Below are positions 1-6,324 of a DNA stretch of 8,883 bases, piece by piece. Origin of the DNA: Nitrosomonadaceae bacterium (GTDB lineage: Bacteria > Pseudomonadota > Gammaproteobacteria > Burkholderiales > Usitatibacteraceae); assembly GCA_021300055.1 (NCBI GenBank), contig JAJTHU010000147.1, positions 1-8,883 of the forward strand. Direction: 5' to 3'. Each line of letters begins with the position of its first letter. Within the stretch, counting starts at the first letter, position 1. Position numbers and translations under genes: made by a program. The notes below the pieces were generated by a model. That model ran no database searches and was not told the origin of the DNA. It saw only the letters and a list, made by a program, of their open reading frames with translations.

Positions 1-693
1 ATCTTTCGCCCGCTCGACGATCTCGTCCGACTCAAGCACCTCAATGCCGGGTTCTTGCGCAAGCGCAGTTGCGATCATGGCGCGTGCCACAATCGCCGCA
101 GGGATAGATCGGTACTTGCGCCAGCCGCCGTGCAAAAACGGCGATATCACCGATGCGGCGACGATGCCTAGGCGCTCTGCGACGCGTACCTCATCGCGCG
201 CACCGACGAGCAATGAAGGGCGCATGATGCAAAGCGAGTCGAAATCCATCGCGGCAACGGCGTCTTCCATTTCACCTTTGACGCGGTTGTAAAAAGCGCG
301 ACTACGCGTCGATGCGCCCAATGCGCTGATCACGATGAATTGGCGCGCGCCCGCCGCCCGCGTGGCACGTGCGAAGGCAACGACATAGTCAAAGTCCACG
401 CGTCGGAAAGCTTCCGCTGAGCCTGCGCGCTTCATGGTGGTGCCAAGACAACAGAACGCAACGTCAACCGGGGGTAGTGTTGGCAATGCGTCGAAGTCCG
501 CGACGACGCGCGACAGCTTGGACGGCGCGGCCTCTGTACTGGCGCGGCGTTCGATAGACACGATCTGCGTGAAGTCGCGATGCGTCAGGAGCTGGGCGAC
601 CAGCGCGCCCCCGGTGAGGCCCGTCGCGCCCCCGATTAGGGCTCTTAGGCCGACCGTCTTGTCGGCGCCAAGTGCTGCTGCAGACGGTCTCAA
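1..693 (-). CDS. NAD(P)-binding short-chain oxidoreductase (TIP30/HTATIP2-like, atypical SDR), 3' end cut by the window
   Basis: Reading the minus strand from 693 gives 231 codons with no stop before the window edge, so the C-terminus is missing. Visible are a Rossmann nucleotide-binding loop GGATGLTGG at residues 21-29, the segment CCLGTTMKRAG at 81-91, a strand ending in Ser123 (ISALGAS), and YNRVKGE at 135-141, which supplies the SDR YxxxK pair (Tyr135, Lys139). RPSLLVGARDE follows. This order matches small bacterial NAD(P)H-binding proteins related to eukaryotic TIP30. The substrate cannot be read from sequence. No ATG precedes the Rossmann fold in this frame. The chosen TTG (693-691) overlaps the TGA of the upstream WS/DGAT gene (TTGA), which suggests translational coupling in one operon. 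No convincing Shine-Dalgarno is visible. Family assignment is firm; the start and the physiological reaction are uncertain. Confidence 0.85.
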   Translation of the reverse strand, partial: MRPSAAALGADKTVGLRALIGGATGLTGGALVAQLLTHRDFTQIVSIERRASTEAAPSKLSRVVADFDALPTLPPVDVAFCCLGTTMKRAGSAEAFRRVDFDYVVAFARATRAAGARQFIVISALGASTRSRAFYNRVKGEMEDAVAAMDFDSLCIMRPSLLVGARDEVRVAERLGIVAASVISPFLHGGWRKYRSIPAAIVARAMIATALAQEPGIEVLESDEIVERAKD

Positions 694-2276
694 CGCTTGC
701 GTGCAGAACGCGGTGCGGTGGCCTTCGTTTGACGGGGCGATTTCTTCGCGTTGCTCTGCTTGGTTGTGGCGGGAGGCGGAGTGACTGGTTCTGCCGCTTG
801 CGGTCCACCAAAGACTGACTCTAGGGGCTCGTCAAAGTCAGAACCGTAGGGCCCCATCAGCGTCAGCATGACGAGCTTTTCAAATTCGTCGGCAAACTTG
901 TTGATGACGTTTTCTGGATCGGGCACTAAGCCTTGATCGGTGATCAAGCCAAACTGCACTTTGCCGTTGTACGTGAGGATCGAAAGACCCATCCCGATAC
1001 CGCCAGACTGTGGCACCCAGAAGTCGATCTCGTCGATTTCAGCGCCTGCAAAGTAGAGCGGCTTTTGCGGCCCGGGAACGTTCGTCATCACCGCAGTAGC
1101 GTTTCGGCCAATCAGCGCGCCGATCTGGTCTTGCAAAATCTTGGGCCCCATCCCAACCGCGGACAGCAGCACAAACGCAACGATCGGTTGCGACGAGCCC
1201 TTGAGTGCTGCCATGCGCGTGCGCACCAATTCAAGTCGCTCAAGCGGATCTTCCACACCGACAGGGAGTTCAACGAAAACCAAGCCAAATTGATTGCCGA
1301 GCTCACTTGCCTTCTCGACGGGGCGCAAGTTGACGGGCACGACGGCGCGCAACTCGACGCCCTCGGTTTGTTCGCCATTCCGCTCAAGGTAGTCGCGCAG
1401 CGCACCCGCGGCGGTAGACAGCAGCACGTCATTGATCGACGCGCCAAGCGCCTTACCGATGACTTTGACTTCAGCGAGCGGAAGCGGGTCACACCAAGCG
1501 ACGCGCTTCTTGCGACCGAGTAAGCCCTTGTAACGCGTTTGCGTGTCGGGCGCCATCATGGCGATCTTGCGGAGCTCCTCAGCGAGTTCGACGCCCTTGG
1601 TGGCGAACTCACGCATTGATGCGGGGTCTTTGGCAATCTCCAAACCTTGTTCAACGATTCCGCGCGTGAGCTTCATCGCACCCGACATGACGGATGCCAT
1701 GGGCTTCGACACCGAGGTCCAGAAGTCCATTTCCTCGCGCGGACGTTTTTCAGATTTCTTCGGTTTGACGAGGCTCAGCTCCGGCGTTTCCCCGGTCATC
1801 GACATCATCACCGAAATCAGCGCAATGCCATCGGCATAGCAATGGTGAATTCGCGTGATTAACGCGGACCCACCGTGGTAATCCTCGATCAGCCGAAACT
1901 GCCAAAGCGGGCGCGAGAAGTCGAGCGGTTCACTCGCGCAATCGCTAACGTAATCTTCAAGGTCTTTCTTGGTGCCACGGCCAGGGAGCTTGGCGCGCCG
2001 CAGGTGGTAGGCGGTGAGATCAAACTTCTTGTCGGTCTCCCACCACGCACCGGTGGGGTCCTGAATCGCCTTTTGCTTAAAGCGCTTGTAGCTCAGGAAT
2101 CGCTGCTCGATGGTTGCCTTTAGCTTTTGGAACGACACCTTCTCTTTGAAGATCATCACGCCGACGATCATCATCAAGTTGGTTGGATGCTCCATGCGTA
2201 GCCAAGCGGTGTCGACACCACTCATGCGCTCGCGGCCAAGCACGGTAAACGGGGGAATGCCGGGGATGCTCGCCAT
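690..2276 (-). CDS. Wax ester synthase / diacylglycerol O-acyltransferase (WS/DGAT family)
   Basis: The 528-residue protein would esterify acyl-CoA to a long-chain alcohol or diacylglycerol, giving wax ester or triacylglycerol storage lipid at the membrane or inclusion surface. The N-terminus has the typical MSGVDTAWLRMEHPTNLMM stretch (18-36), then PLWQ (123-126) and the catalytic HHxxxDG motif as HHCYADG (144-150; His145 is the predicted base). The C-terminal domain shows the ND motif in SINDVLLS (280-287), GNQFGLVFVELP (327-338) and NVPGP (399-403). Everything the family needs is present. Oddity: after about residue 489 a Pro/Ala then Lys/Arg-rich tail of roughly 40 residues (ending SPRQTKATAPRSARKR) extends beyond the usual end. 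ATG at 2276 is used. Its ribosome site is weak (AAGG about 10 nt upstream), and Met18 (ATG at 2225) is an alternative. The gene leads an operon with the oxidoreductase and is divergent from ACBP. Confidence 0.95.
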   Translation of the reverse strand: MASIPGIPPFTVLGRERMSGVDTAWLRMEHPTNLMMIVGVMIFKEKVSFQKLKATIEQRFLSYKRFKQKAIQDPTGAWWETDKKFDLTAYHLRRAKLPGRGTKKDLEDYVSDCASEPLDFSRPLWQFRLIEDYHGGSALITRIHHCYADGIALISVMMSMTGETPELSLVKPKKSEKRPREEMDFWTSVSKPMASVMSGAMKLTRGIVEQGLEIAKDPASMREFATKGVELAEELRKIAMMAPDTQTRYKGLLGRKKRVAWCDPLPLAEVKVIGKALGASINDVLLSTAAGALRDYLERNGEQTEGVELRAVVPVNLRPVEKASELGNQFGLVFVELPVGVEDPLERLELVRTRMAALKGSSQPIVAFVLLSAVGMGPKILQDQIGALIGRNATAVMTNVPGPQKPLYFAGAEIDEIDFWVPQSGGIGMGLSILTYNGKVQFGLITDQGLVPDPENVINKFADEFEKLVMLTLMGPYGSDFDEPLESVFGGPQAAEPVTPPPATTKQSNAKKSPRQTKATAPRSARKR

Positions 2277-2588
2277 ATCGTTCTAGCCTTGTGTGGGTAC
2301 CGGCAGGGCTCTCCTAAGGCCACTGCGCGATTGGCTTTATTGTCGGTTCGCTGCACCTCGCGTTGGTGCAGTGGCGCCGTGCTTCAGGTTCAGCGTTGCT
2401 ACTGTTCGATCGTGTCTTAACCGCAAACCCCTGAATTGCAGGGCACGACTGAATTCGTTACAGTTGCCAAGTCCCAACTTTAGCCGCAATGCCCACCCGT
2501 GCCTACCCCCTGATTGGCGGGGTGCGGTGAAGCAAAAAGAGGCGACGATCGACCATACCCATAAAGACCCACGAGGAGCGCTTTTCGC
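2277..2588. promoter_or_regulatory. Divergent control region between WS/DGAT and ACBP
   Basis: These 312 bases hold no credible gene and must contain the promoters of both divergent genes. On the plus strand, TTGCAG (2436-2441) and TACAGT (2459-2464) are 17 nt apart. They resemble a weak sigma-70 promoter about 125 nt before the ACBP start, but each box matches the consensus poorly. A perfect inverted repeat lies at 2351-2371 and a shorter one, CCCTG/CAGGG, at 2429-2443, overlapping the candidate -35 box. A Shine-Dalgarno-like AGGAG on the minus strand about 40 nt before the WS/DGAT ATG has no open frame after it. A regulator common to both genes is plausible but not shown. Confidence 0.4.
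2351..2371. repeat. Perfect 7-bp inverted repeat upstream of WS/DGAT (possible operator or leader hairpin)
   Basis: CTGCACC and GGTGCAG are exact inverted copies separated by 7 bases, 75-95 bp upstream of the WS/DGAT start codon. The size and position suit a dimeric repressor site or a hairpin in the 5' leader. There is no T-run on either side, so it is not an intrinsic terminator. A chance palindrome is possible. Confidence 0.4.
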
Positions 2589-2852
2589 ATGTCCGATATC
2601 AAGAAGCAGTTCGACAAGGCCGCCAAAGACGTCACCAAGGCCAAGAAAGACCCCGGCAACGACATGAAACTGCGTCTGTATGCGCACTACAAGCAGGGCA
2701 CCGAGGGCGACGTCAGCGGCGACAAGCCAGGCTTTACAGACTTTGTCGGCCGTGCCAAGTACGACGCGTGGGCGAAGCTAAAGGGGATGTCGCAAGACGA
2801 CGCGCAGGCGGCTTACGTGAAGCTCGTCAAGCGCGTGCTGTCCGAAGAATAG
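2589..2852 (+). CDS. Acyl-CoA-binding protein (ACBP)
   Basis: This 87-residue protein has the length of a canonical single-domain ACBP. It is cytosolic, binds long-chain acyl-CoA esters with a four-helix bundle, and presents them to acyltransferases or beta-oxidation. Diagnostic segments are LRLYAHYKQGTEGD (28-41, with Tyr31, Tyr34 and Lys35 at the ligand site), AKYDAWAKLKGMS (56-68, with Lys57 and Tyr58) and AAYVKLV (74-80, with the conserved Tyr76). A GAGGAG ribosome site at 2573-2578 lies 10 nt before the ATG. It is divergent from the WS/DGAT gene and convergent with the phasin gene, which fits a role in supplying acyl-CoA for storage lipid. ACBP is common in eukaryotes and patchy in bacteria. 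The family call is very secure; the specific partner is inferred. Confidence 0.96.
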   Translation: MSDIKKQFDKAAKDVTKAKKDPGNDMKLRLYAHYKQGTEGDVSGDKPGFTDFVGRAKYDAWAKLKGMSQDDAQAAYVKLVKRVLSEE

Positions 2853-2879
2853 TCCCGCCCCGGCTCATTGGTAGCCGGC

Positions 2880-2910
2880 AAAAAAAAGCCCAGCACGTTA
2901 GGCTGGGCTT
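2880..2910 (-). terminator. Rho-independent terminator of the phasin gene
   Basis: Read on the minus strand, a perfect 9-bp stem (AAGCCCAGC / GCTGGGCTT, 7-nt loop) is followed directly by a run of eight T. It sits about 95 bases past the phasin stop codon. On the plus strand the stem lacks a downstream T-run, so it serves ACBP poorly. A second, weaker hairpin (CCGGCT / AGCCGG, 2860-2878) lies between it and the ACBP stop. Confidence 0.88.
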
Positions 2911-3003
2911 GAAGTCGTCCGTTTCTTGATAGATAGGACGAGGAGGAGACGTTAGGGCGCGCGGGGAGTTTCGGGCGTCGCGCACCCAGAGATGCCTGAA
3001 AAA

Positions 3004-3576
3004 CTAAGCTTTGCGTGCGACCTTACGTGCCGCGGGTTTCTTTGCGACTTTAGTCGCGGTTTTGGCTGCAGCCTTACGTGCAGCAGGCCGAGCGGCGGTG
3101 CGCTTTTCGGCGGCGAGCAATGCACGTACGGCGTCAGCGAGCTCGGCAACTTGTGCGGACAGGGCTTCTACGTCCTTGCTGGTCAGCACGCCTAGGCGGT
3201 TGAGCGATTTGTGCACACGCGCTTCGAAGACTTGCTCAAGCTTGTCGAACTTGCCGCTGGCGAGCTCAACGGTCTTGGTCGCTTGGTCGCGCGCTGTTTC
3301 CATGGTGGCTTCGGCAACGTGGCGGGTGCGCTGTTCGAGTGCTTCGCCTTGCTTGACGAGCGTTTCGAACACTTTCTTGCCTTCGGCTTGGGTCTTGGAG
3401 AAGGCGCCGAGACCGGCCAGCCAGATTTGCTGGGCGGATTCCATGACCTGCTTGGCCATCTGCTGCTCGCTGAGCGTCGCCGCGACTTGGCCGAGCTTTT
3501 CAGTGATCTGGTCGACGGGGCTGCCGGTCTTGGCGGCTTTTGCAGCGGCTTGGGCTTTTTTGAGGCGGGACGCCAT
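3004..3576 (-). CDS. Phasin, PhaF/PhaI-type polyhydroxyalkanoate granule-associated protein
   Basis: The 190-residue protein belongs to the polyhydroxyalkanoate granule-associated family. SAQQIWLAGLGAFSKTQAEG (47-66) is the amphipathic phasin signature. A long helical, coiled-coil-prone stretch follows to about residue 150, including LNRLGVLTSKDVEALSAQV (125-143), which is typical of this family. The last 35 or so residues are almost only Ala, Lys, Arg, Pro, Thr and Val in histone-H1-like repeats (AARKAAAKTATKVAKK). In Pseudomonas PhaF a tail of this kind binds DNA and helps segregate granules. The frame stays open for 64 more codons upstream, but the ATG at 3576 is preferred: it has AGGAGA 6 nt upstream and starts the conserved protein. 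No PHA synthase is in the window, so coating of other inclusions, such as neutral lipid made by the nearby WS/DGAT, is possible but inferred. Confidence 0.92.
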   Translation of the reverse strand: MASRLKKAQAAAKAAKTGSPVDQITEKLGQVAATLSEQQMAKQVMESAQQIWLAGLGAFSKTQAEGKKVFETLVKQGEALEQRTRHVAEATMETARDQATKTVELASGKFDKLEQVFEARVHKSLNRLGVLTSKDVEALSAQVAELADAVRALLAAEKRTAARPAARKAAAKTATKVAKKPAARKVARKA

Positions 3577-3582
3577 AGTGGT

Positions 3583-3588
3583 TCTCCT
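3583..3588 (-). promoter_or_regulatory. Ribosome binding site that fixes the phasin start
   Basis: AGGAGA on the minus strand lies 6 nt before the ATG at 3576. It argues against the 64-codon upstream extension of the open frame, whose translation has no phasin-like character. Confidence 0.8.
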
Positions 3589-3768
3589 GATATTGTTTGT
3601 TAGGGGGCGGTGGACGGGACAGTACGGGAGTTGGGTTACGTGTAAGCCGCTTCGCTCCATGCAGAATGCGTCAAATTTACGGTCTTCCATTAGAGTATTC
3701 ACACTATGCGGCAACGCAGCATTCAGCCCCGGTGTAGCGTGAGTCGTATTTACTGACCTTTGGGTCAT

Positions 3769-3800
3769 AAAAAAAGACGACTTTCCCCTGAAAATCCGTC
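3769..3800 (-). terminator. Rho-independent terminator on the minus strand with no gene upstream
   Basis: On the minus strand, GACGGATTTTC pairs with GAAAGTCGTC around a 3-nt AGG loop. The stem is about 11 bp with one A-G mismatch and two G-T pairs. Seven T follow immediately. This is the form of an intrinsic terminator, yet the only sequence upstream on this strand is the intergenic space before fadD, and the phasin start lies about 190 nt downstream. The T-run faces away from fadD, so it cannot serve that gene. Confidence 0.6.
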
Positions 3801-3996
3801 ACTTAAGGGGAACGCCGACACGCCGTCATTGTCATGTCATGCTCTCCTGCGCCAAAGTCCGCCTCTAACCCAGAGTAGGCGGGCGTTAGGTGCAACCATG
3901 GTGCGACGACATGGGGAGGGTGACCCCCAACGCGAACGCCGCATTCCGCAAGCAAAATCGCAGTTACAAACAACGAAAAAAGAGGAGCCCTGACCT

Positions 3997-5691
3997 ATGA
4001 ACGCAATGACCGACCCCGTCCGCGACCGCCCTTGGTTGAACTCTTACCCGCAGGGCGTGCCCGCCGAGATCGATCCCGATGCGTACCAGTCGCTCAAGGA
4101 CATCCTCAACCAAGCGTGCGAAACGTATCGGGATAAGCCCGCGTTCACGTGCATGGGCAAAACGCTGAGTTTTTCGCAGCTCGACCAGATGGCGTTGCAA
4201 CTTGCGGCCTACTTGCAGAGCGAACTCAAGCTCACGCGCGGCGATCGCGTTGCGATCATGATGCCGAACATCCTGCAGTACCCAGTGGCTATCTTCGCCA
4301 TCCTGCGCGCTGGCTACGTGGTGGTGAACTGCAACCCGCTCTACACGCCGCGCGAACTCGAACATCAGCTCAAGGACTCAGGCGCCAAAGCGATTTTTGT
4401 CGTCGAGAACTTTGCCAAGACGCTCGAGCAATGTATCGCCAACACCGGCGTTAAGCATGTGATCACGACGGGGCTCGGCGATTTGCTCGGCTTCCCGAAG
4501 AGCCTCATCGTCAACTGGGTCATCAAGCACAAGAAAAAGATGGTGCCCGAGTACAACTTGCCGCAGGCTGTGCGCTTCAAGGACGCCATGTCACGCGGTG
4601 CAAACCTGCCGTACGTAAAGCCCGATGTTGTCGGCTCAGACATCGCGTTCTTGCAATACACCGGTGGCACGACGGGTGTCTCTAAGGGGGCCATCCTTAC
4701 CCATCGCAACTTGGTCGCGAACATGCAGCAAGTCGGCGTGTGGACGGGACTTGAGCTCAAGGACGGACAGGAAGTCATCATCCAGCCGCTGCCGATGTAT
4801 CACATCTTCGCGCTTAACACCTCGATCAACTTCATGTCGCGCGGCTCAGAGACCGTGTTGATTCCGAACCCTCGCGATCTTGATGGCTTCATCAAGGAGC
4901 TCAAGTCGCGCAAGTGGAACGTCATCACCGGCGTGAACACGCTATTCAACGGACTGCTTAATCACCCTGAGTTTGCAAGCTGTGATTTCTCCGGCCTGAA
5001 GCTCGCACTCGGCGGCGGCATGGCCGTGCAACGCGCGGTGGCGGAGAAGTGGAAAAAGGTCACGGGCAAAACGCTCATCGAGGCATACGGTCTCACCGAA
5101 ACTTCGCCAGGTGCAACCGCGAACCCACTCGATCTGCCTGAGTTCAACGGCTGCATCGGCTTGCCGTTCCCTTCGACGGTGGTGTCGATCCGCGACGATG
5201 ATGAAAAGATCCTTGGCCCCGGCGAAATCGGCGAGATTTGCATTCAAGGTCCGCAGGTCATGCAAGGCTACTGGCAACGCCCCGACGAAACCGCCAAAGT
5301 GTTCTGCAAGGACGGCGCGTTCAAGACTGGCGATATTGGCGTCATGGACGAGAAGGGCTACTTCAAGATCGTCGATCGCAAGAAAGACATGATCTTGGTG
5401 TCGGGCTTCAACGTGTACCCGAACGAAATCGAGGACGTCGTCGCGATGTGCCCTGGCGTGCTTGAAGTCTGTGCAGTCTCGATGCCTGATGACAAATCCA
5501 CCGAAGCCGTGCGCTTGGTCGTGGTGAAGAAAGACCCGAACCTCACCAAGGAGCAAATCATCTCCTTCTGTAAAGAGCGCCTGACCGGCTACAAGATGCC
5601 GCGCCAAATCGAGTTCTGGGCAGAGCTGCCCAAGACTAACGTCGGCAAAGTGTTGCGTCGTACCGTGCGCGATACGCCGCCGAAGGCGTAG
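3997..5691 (+). CDS. fadD: Long-chain fatty-acid-CoA ligase (FadD)
   Basis: The 564-residue protein (E. coli FadD has 561) activates long-chain fatty acids to acyl-CoA through an acyl-adenylate, using ATP and CoA, at the inner face of the cytoplasmic membrane. It shows the ATP-binding loop YTGGTTGVSKGA (221-232), the adenylate motif YGLTETSPG (364-372), the FadD signature DGAFKTGDIGVM through GYFKIVDRKKDMILVSGFN (hinge Asp460 in DRKKD), and the catalytic lysine in NVGKVLRR (Lys551). Nothing is missing. AGAGGAG at 3981-3987, 9 nt before the ATG, supports the start; Met4 is an unlikely alternative. Two small membrane-protein genes follow within 13 and 6 nt, so they are probably co-transcribed. 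The acyl-CoA produced would feed either beta-oxidation or the neighbouring WS/DGAT. Confidence 0.97.
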   Translation: MNAMTDPVRDRPWLNSYPQGVPAEIDPDAYQSLKDILNQACETYRDKPAFTCMGKTLSFSQLDQMALQLAAYLQSELKLTRGDRVAIMMPNILQYPVAIFAILRAGYVVVNCNPLYTPRELEHQLKDSGAKAIFVVENFAKTLEQCIANTGVKHVITTGLGDLLGFPKSLIVNWVIKHKKKMVPEYNLPQAVRFKDAMSRGANLPYVKPDVVGSDIAFLQYTGGTTGVSKGAILTHRNLVANMQQVGVWTGLELKDGQEVIIQPLPMYHIFALNTSINFMSRGSETVLIPNPRDLDGFIKELKSRKWNVITGVNTLFNGLLNHPEFASCDFSGLKLALGGGMAVQRAVAEKWKKVTGKTLIEAYGLTETSPGATANPLDLPEFNGCIGLPFPSTVVSIRDDDEKILGPGEIGEICIQGPQVMQGYWQRPDETAKVFCKDGAFKTGDIGVMDEKGYFKIVDRKKDMILVSGFNVYPNEIEDVVAMCPGVLEVCAVSMPDDKSTEAVRLVVVKKDPNLTKEQIISFCKERLTGYKMPRQIEFWAELPKTNVGKVLRRTVRDTPPKA

Positions 5692-5704
5692 TAGGGCGTC
5701 ACTG

Positions 5705-5950
5705 ATGAGCGAAGAAACGCGACGCCCCACGGCCTTGACCACCGGTCAGTTCTGGGCGTCAATCCTTGGTGGCGTTCTCGTCGCTTTGTTCATGACGCGC
5801 GTGGTGTTTGGCTTTGAGGGACATCGCTTTTTTAACGACAGCTTTGTGTGGTGGCAAGCGTTGATCCACTACGGCATCTTGTTCGGTTCCATCTTCGGCT
5901 TGCAGTGGTACATGCGTCGCACAAAGGCCGAAGCAGGGCGGAATACGTAG
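5705..5950 (+). CDS. Small two-helix membrane protein, tandem copy 1
   Basis: I do not recognise this 81-residue protein. A short polar N-terminus is followed by two hydrophobic helices at about 17-36 and 51-70, separated by FGFEGHRFFNDSFVWWQAL (35-53), and by a positively charged tail (RRTKAEAGR) that predicts a cytoplasmic C-terminus. The GxRxFxDxxVWWQ segment recurs in the next gene, so the two are paralogues. The ATG lies 13 nt after the fadD stop with only a weak GGG-containing ribosome site, which suggests coupling to fadD. A membrane role linked to fatty acid uptake or activation is a guess from position only. Confidence 0.75.
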   Translation: MSEETRRPTALTTGQFWASILGGVLVALFMTRVVFGFEGHRFFNDSFVWWQALIHYGILFGSIFGLQWYMRRTKAEAGRNT

Positions 5951-5956
5951 GCAAGG

Positions 5957-6250
5957 GTGTCTGATTCATCACAAGACGCGCAAGCGCCCAACAACCAACC
6001 CCAGCCCCAGCCGCTGGGGTTTGTTGCGTCAGTGGTGCTCATTTTGGTTTGTCTGTTTGGTGCGCGTGCAACGGTGAGTGCATTGGGCTTTACGGGTTAC
6101 CGCATCTTTGAAGACGGCGCAGTTTGGTGGCAGGTGCTCGTGTATTTCGGTATCGCGGTGGGTTACTACGCGCTGGGTGCGTGGTTGGTTGGCGTAATGC
6201 GCGCGCGCGCATTCGCGCACCGGACTTCGGGGCGACCGAACGGGTCTTGA
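5957..6250 (+). CDS. Small two-helix membrane protein, tandem copy 2
   Basis: This 97-residue protein is unrecognised but clearly related to the preceding one. GFTGYRIFEDGAVWWQVLVY (44-63) aligns with GFEGHRFFNDSFVWWQALIH in the first copy, and two helices fall at about 22-43 and 58-80. Its N-terminus is longer and rich in Gln and Pro (PNNQPQPQPQPLG), and its C-terminus is basic. The only early start is GTG at 5957, 6 nt after the previous stop, with TAGG about 5 nt upstream. A perfect 16-bp palindrome of alternating GC (6196-6211) falls inside the coding region and encodes MRARAF. The pair probably arose by duplication and may form a hetero-oligomer; the function is unknown. Confidence 0.72.
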   Translation: MSDSSQDAQAPNNQPQPQPLGFVASVVLILVCLFGARATVSALGFTGYRIFEDGAVWWQVLVYFGIAVGYYALGAWLVGVMRARAFAHRTSGRPNGS

Positions 6251-6324
6251 TGTAGTATTTCGCTCGCATAAACCGATTTGCGCACTTCGTCTTGTGCACC
6301 ACGATATCGAGCGGGGACACCACC

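Larger units (their letters stand above)
3577..3996. other. Long divergent intergenic region between phasin and fadD
   Basis: These 420 bases hold the promoters of phasin (minus) and fadD (plus), and no credible gene of ordinary size. Structure seen: a minus-strand terminator-like hairpin (3769-3800); an overlapping inverted repeat TTCCCCT/AGGGGAA (3783-3812); CCGCCT/AGGCGG (3859-3882); and TGGGG/CCCCA (3912-3929). On the minus strand, AGGAG (3848-3844) precedes a 10-codon frame (3835-3803, MTMTACRRSP) that ends 2 nt before the terminator hairpin. The fadD ribosome site AGAGGAG is at 3981-3987. A fadD leader, a small minus-strand RNA or a phasin attenuator are all possible. I could not recognise a known RNA family, nor pick out a convincing -35/-10 pair. 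Confidence 0.5.

Noticed and set aside
933..1523. 196-codon plus-strand open frame inside the WS/DGAT gene
   Set aside because: It is antisense to conserved WS/DGAT motifs, has no ribosome site and resembles no family. Long shadow frames are expected in GC-rich genes.
2931..2955. GA-rich GAGGAGGAG stretch resembling a strong ribosome site
   Set aside because: No start codon with a meaningful frame follows on the plus strand. It lies in the phasin 3' untranslated region.
3011..3742. 243-codon plus-strand frame opposite the phasin
   Set aside because: It is a low-complexity Ala/Ser/Arg translation caused by the biased phasin codons. The phasin has the family signature, ribosome site and terminator.
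3577..3768. 64-codon N-terminal extension of the phasin frame
   Set aside because: The added residues do not resemble phasins and would bypass the strong AGGAGA site 6 nt before the ATG at 3576.
4942..5742. 266-codon minus-strand frame opposite fadD
   Set aside because: It is a His/Arg/Ala-rich shadow of the conserved FadD C-terminal half, with no family resemblance.
6196..6211. Perfect 16-bp palindrome AATGCGCGCGCGCATT
   Set aside because: It lies inside the second small membrane gene and is explained by alternating GC codons for MRARA. A Z-DNA or operator role is not supported.
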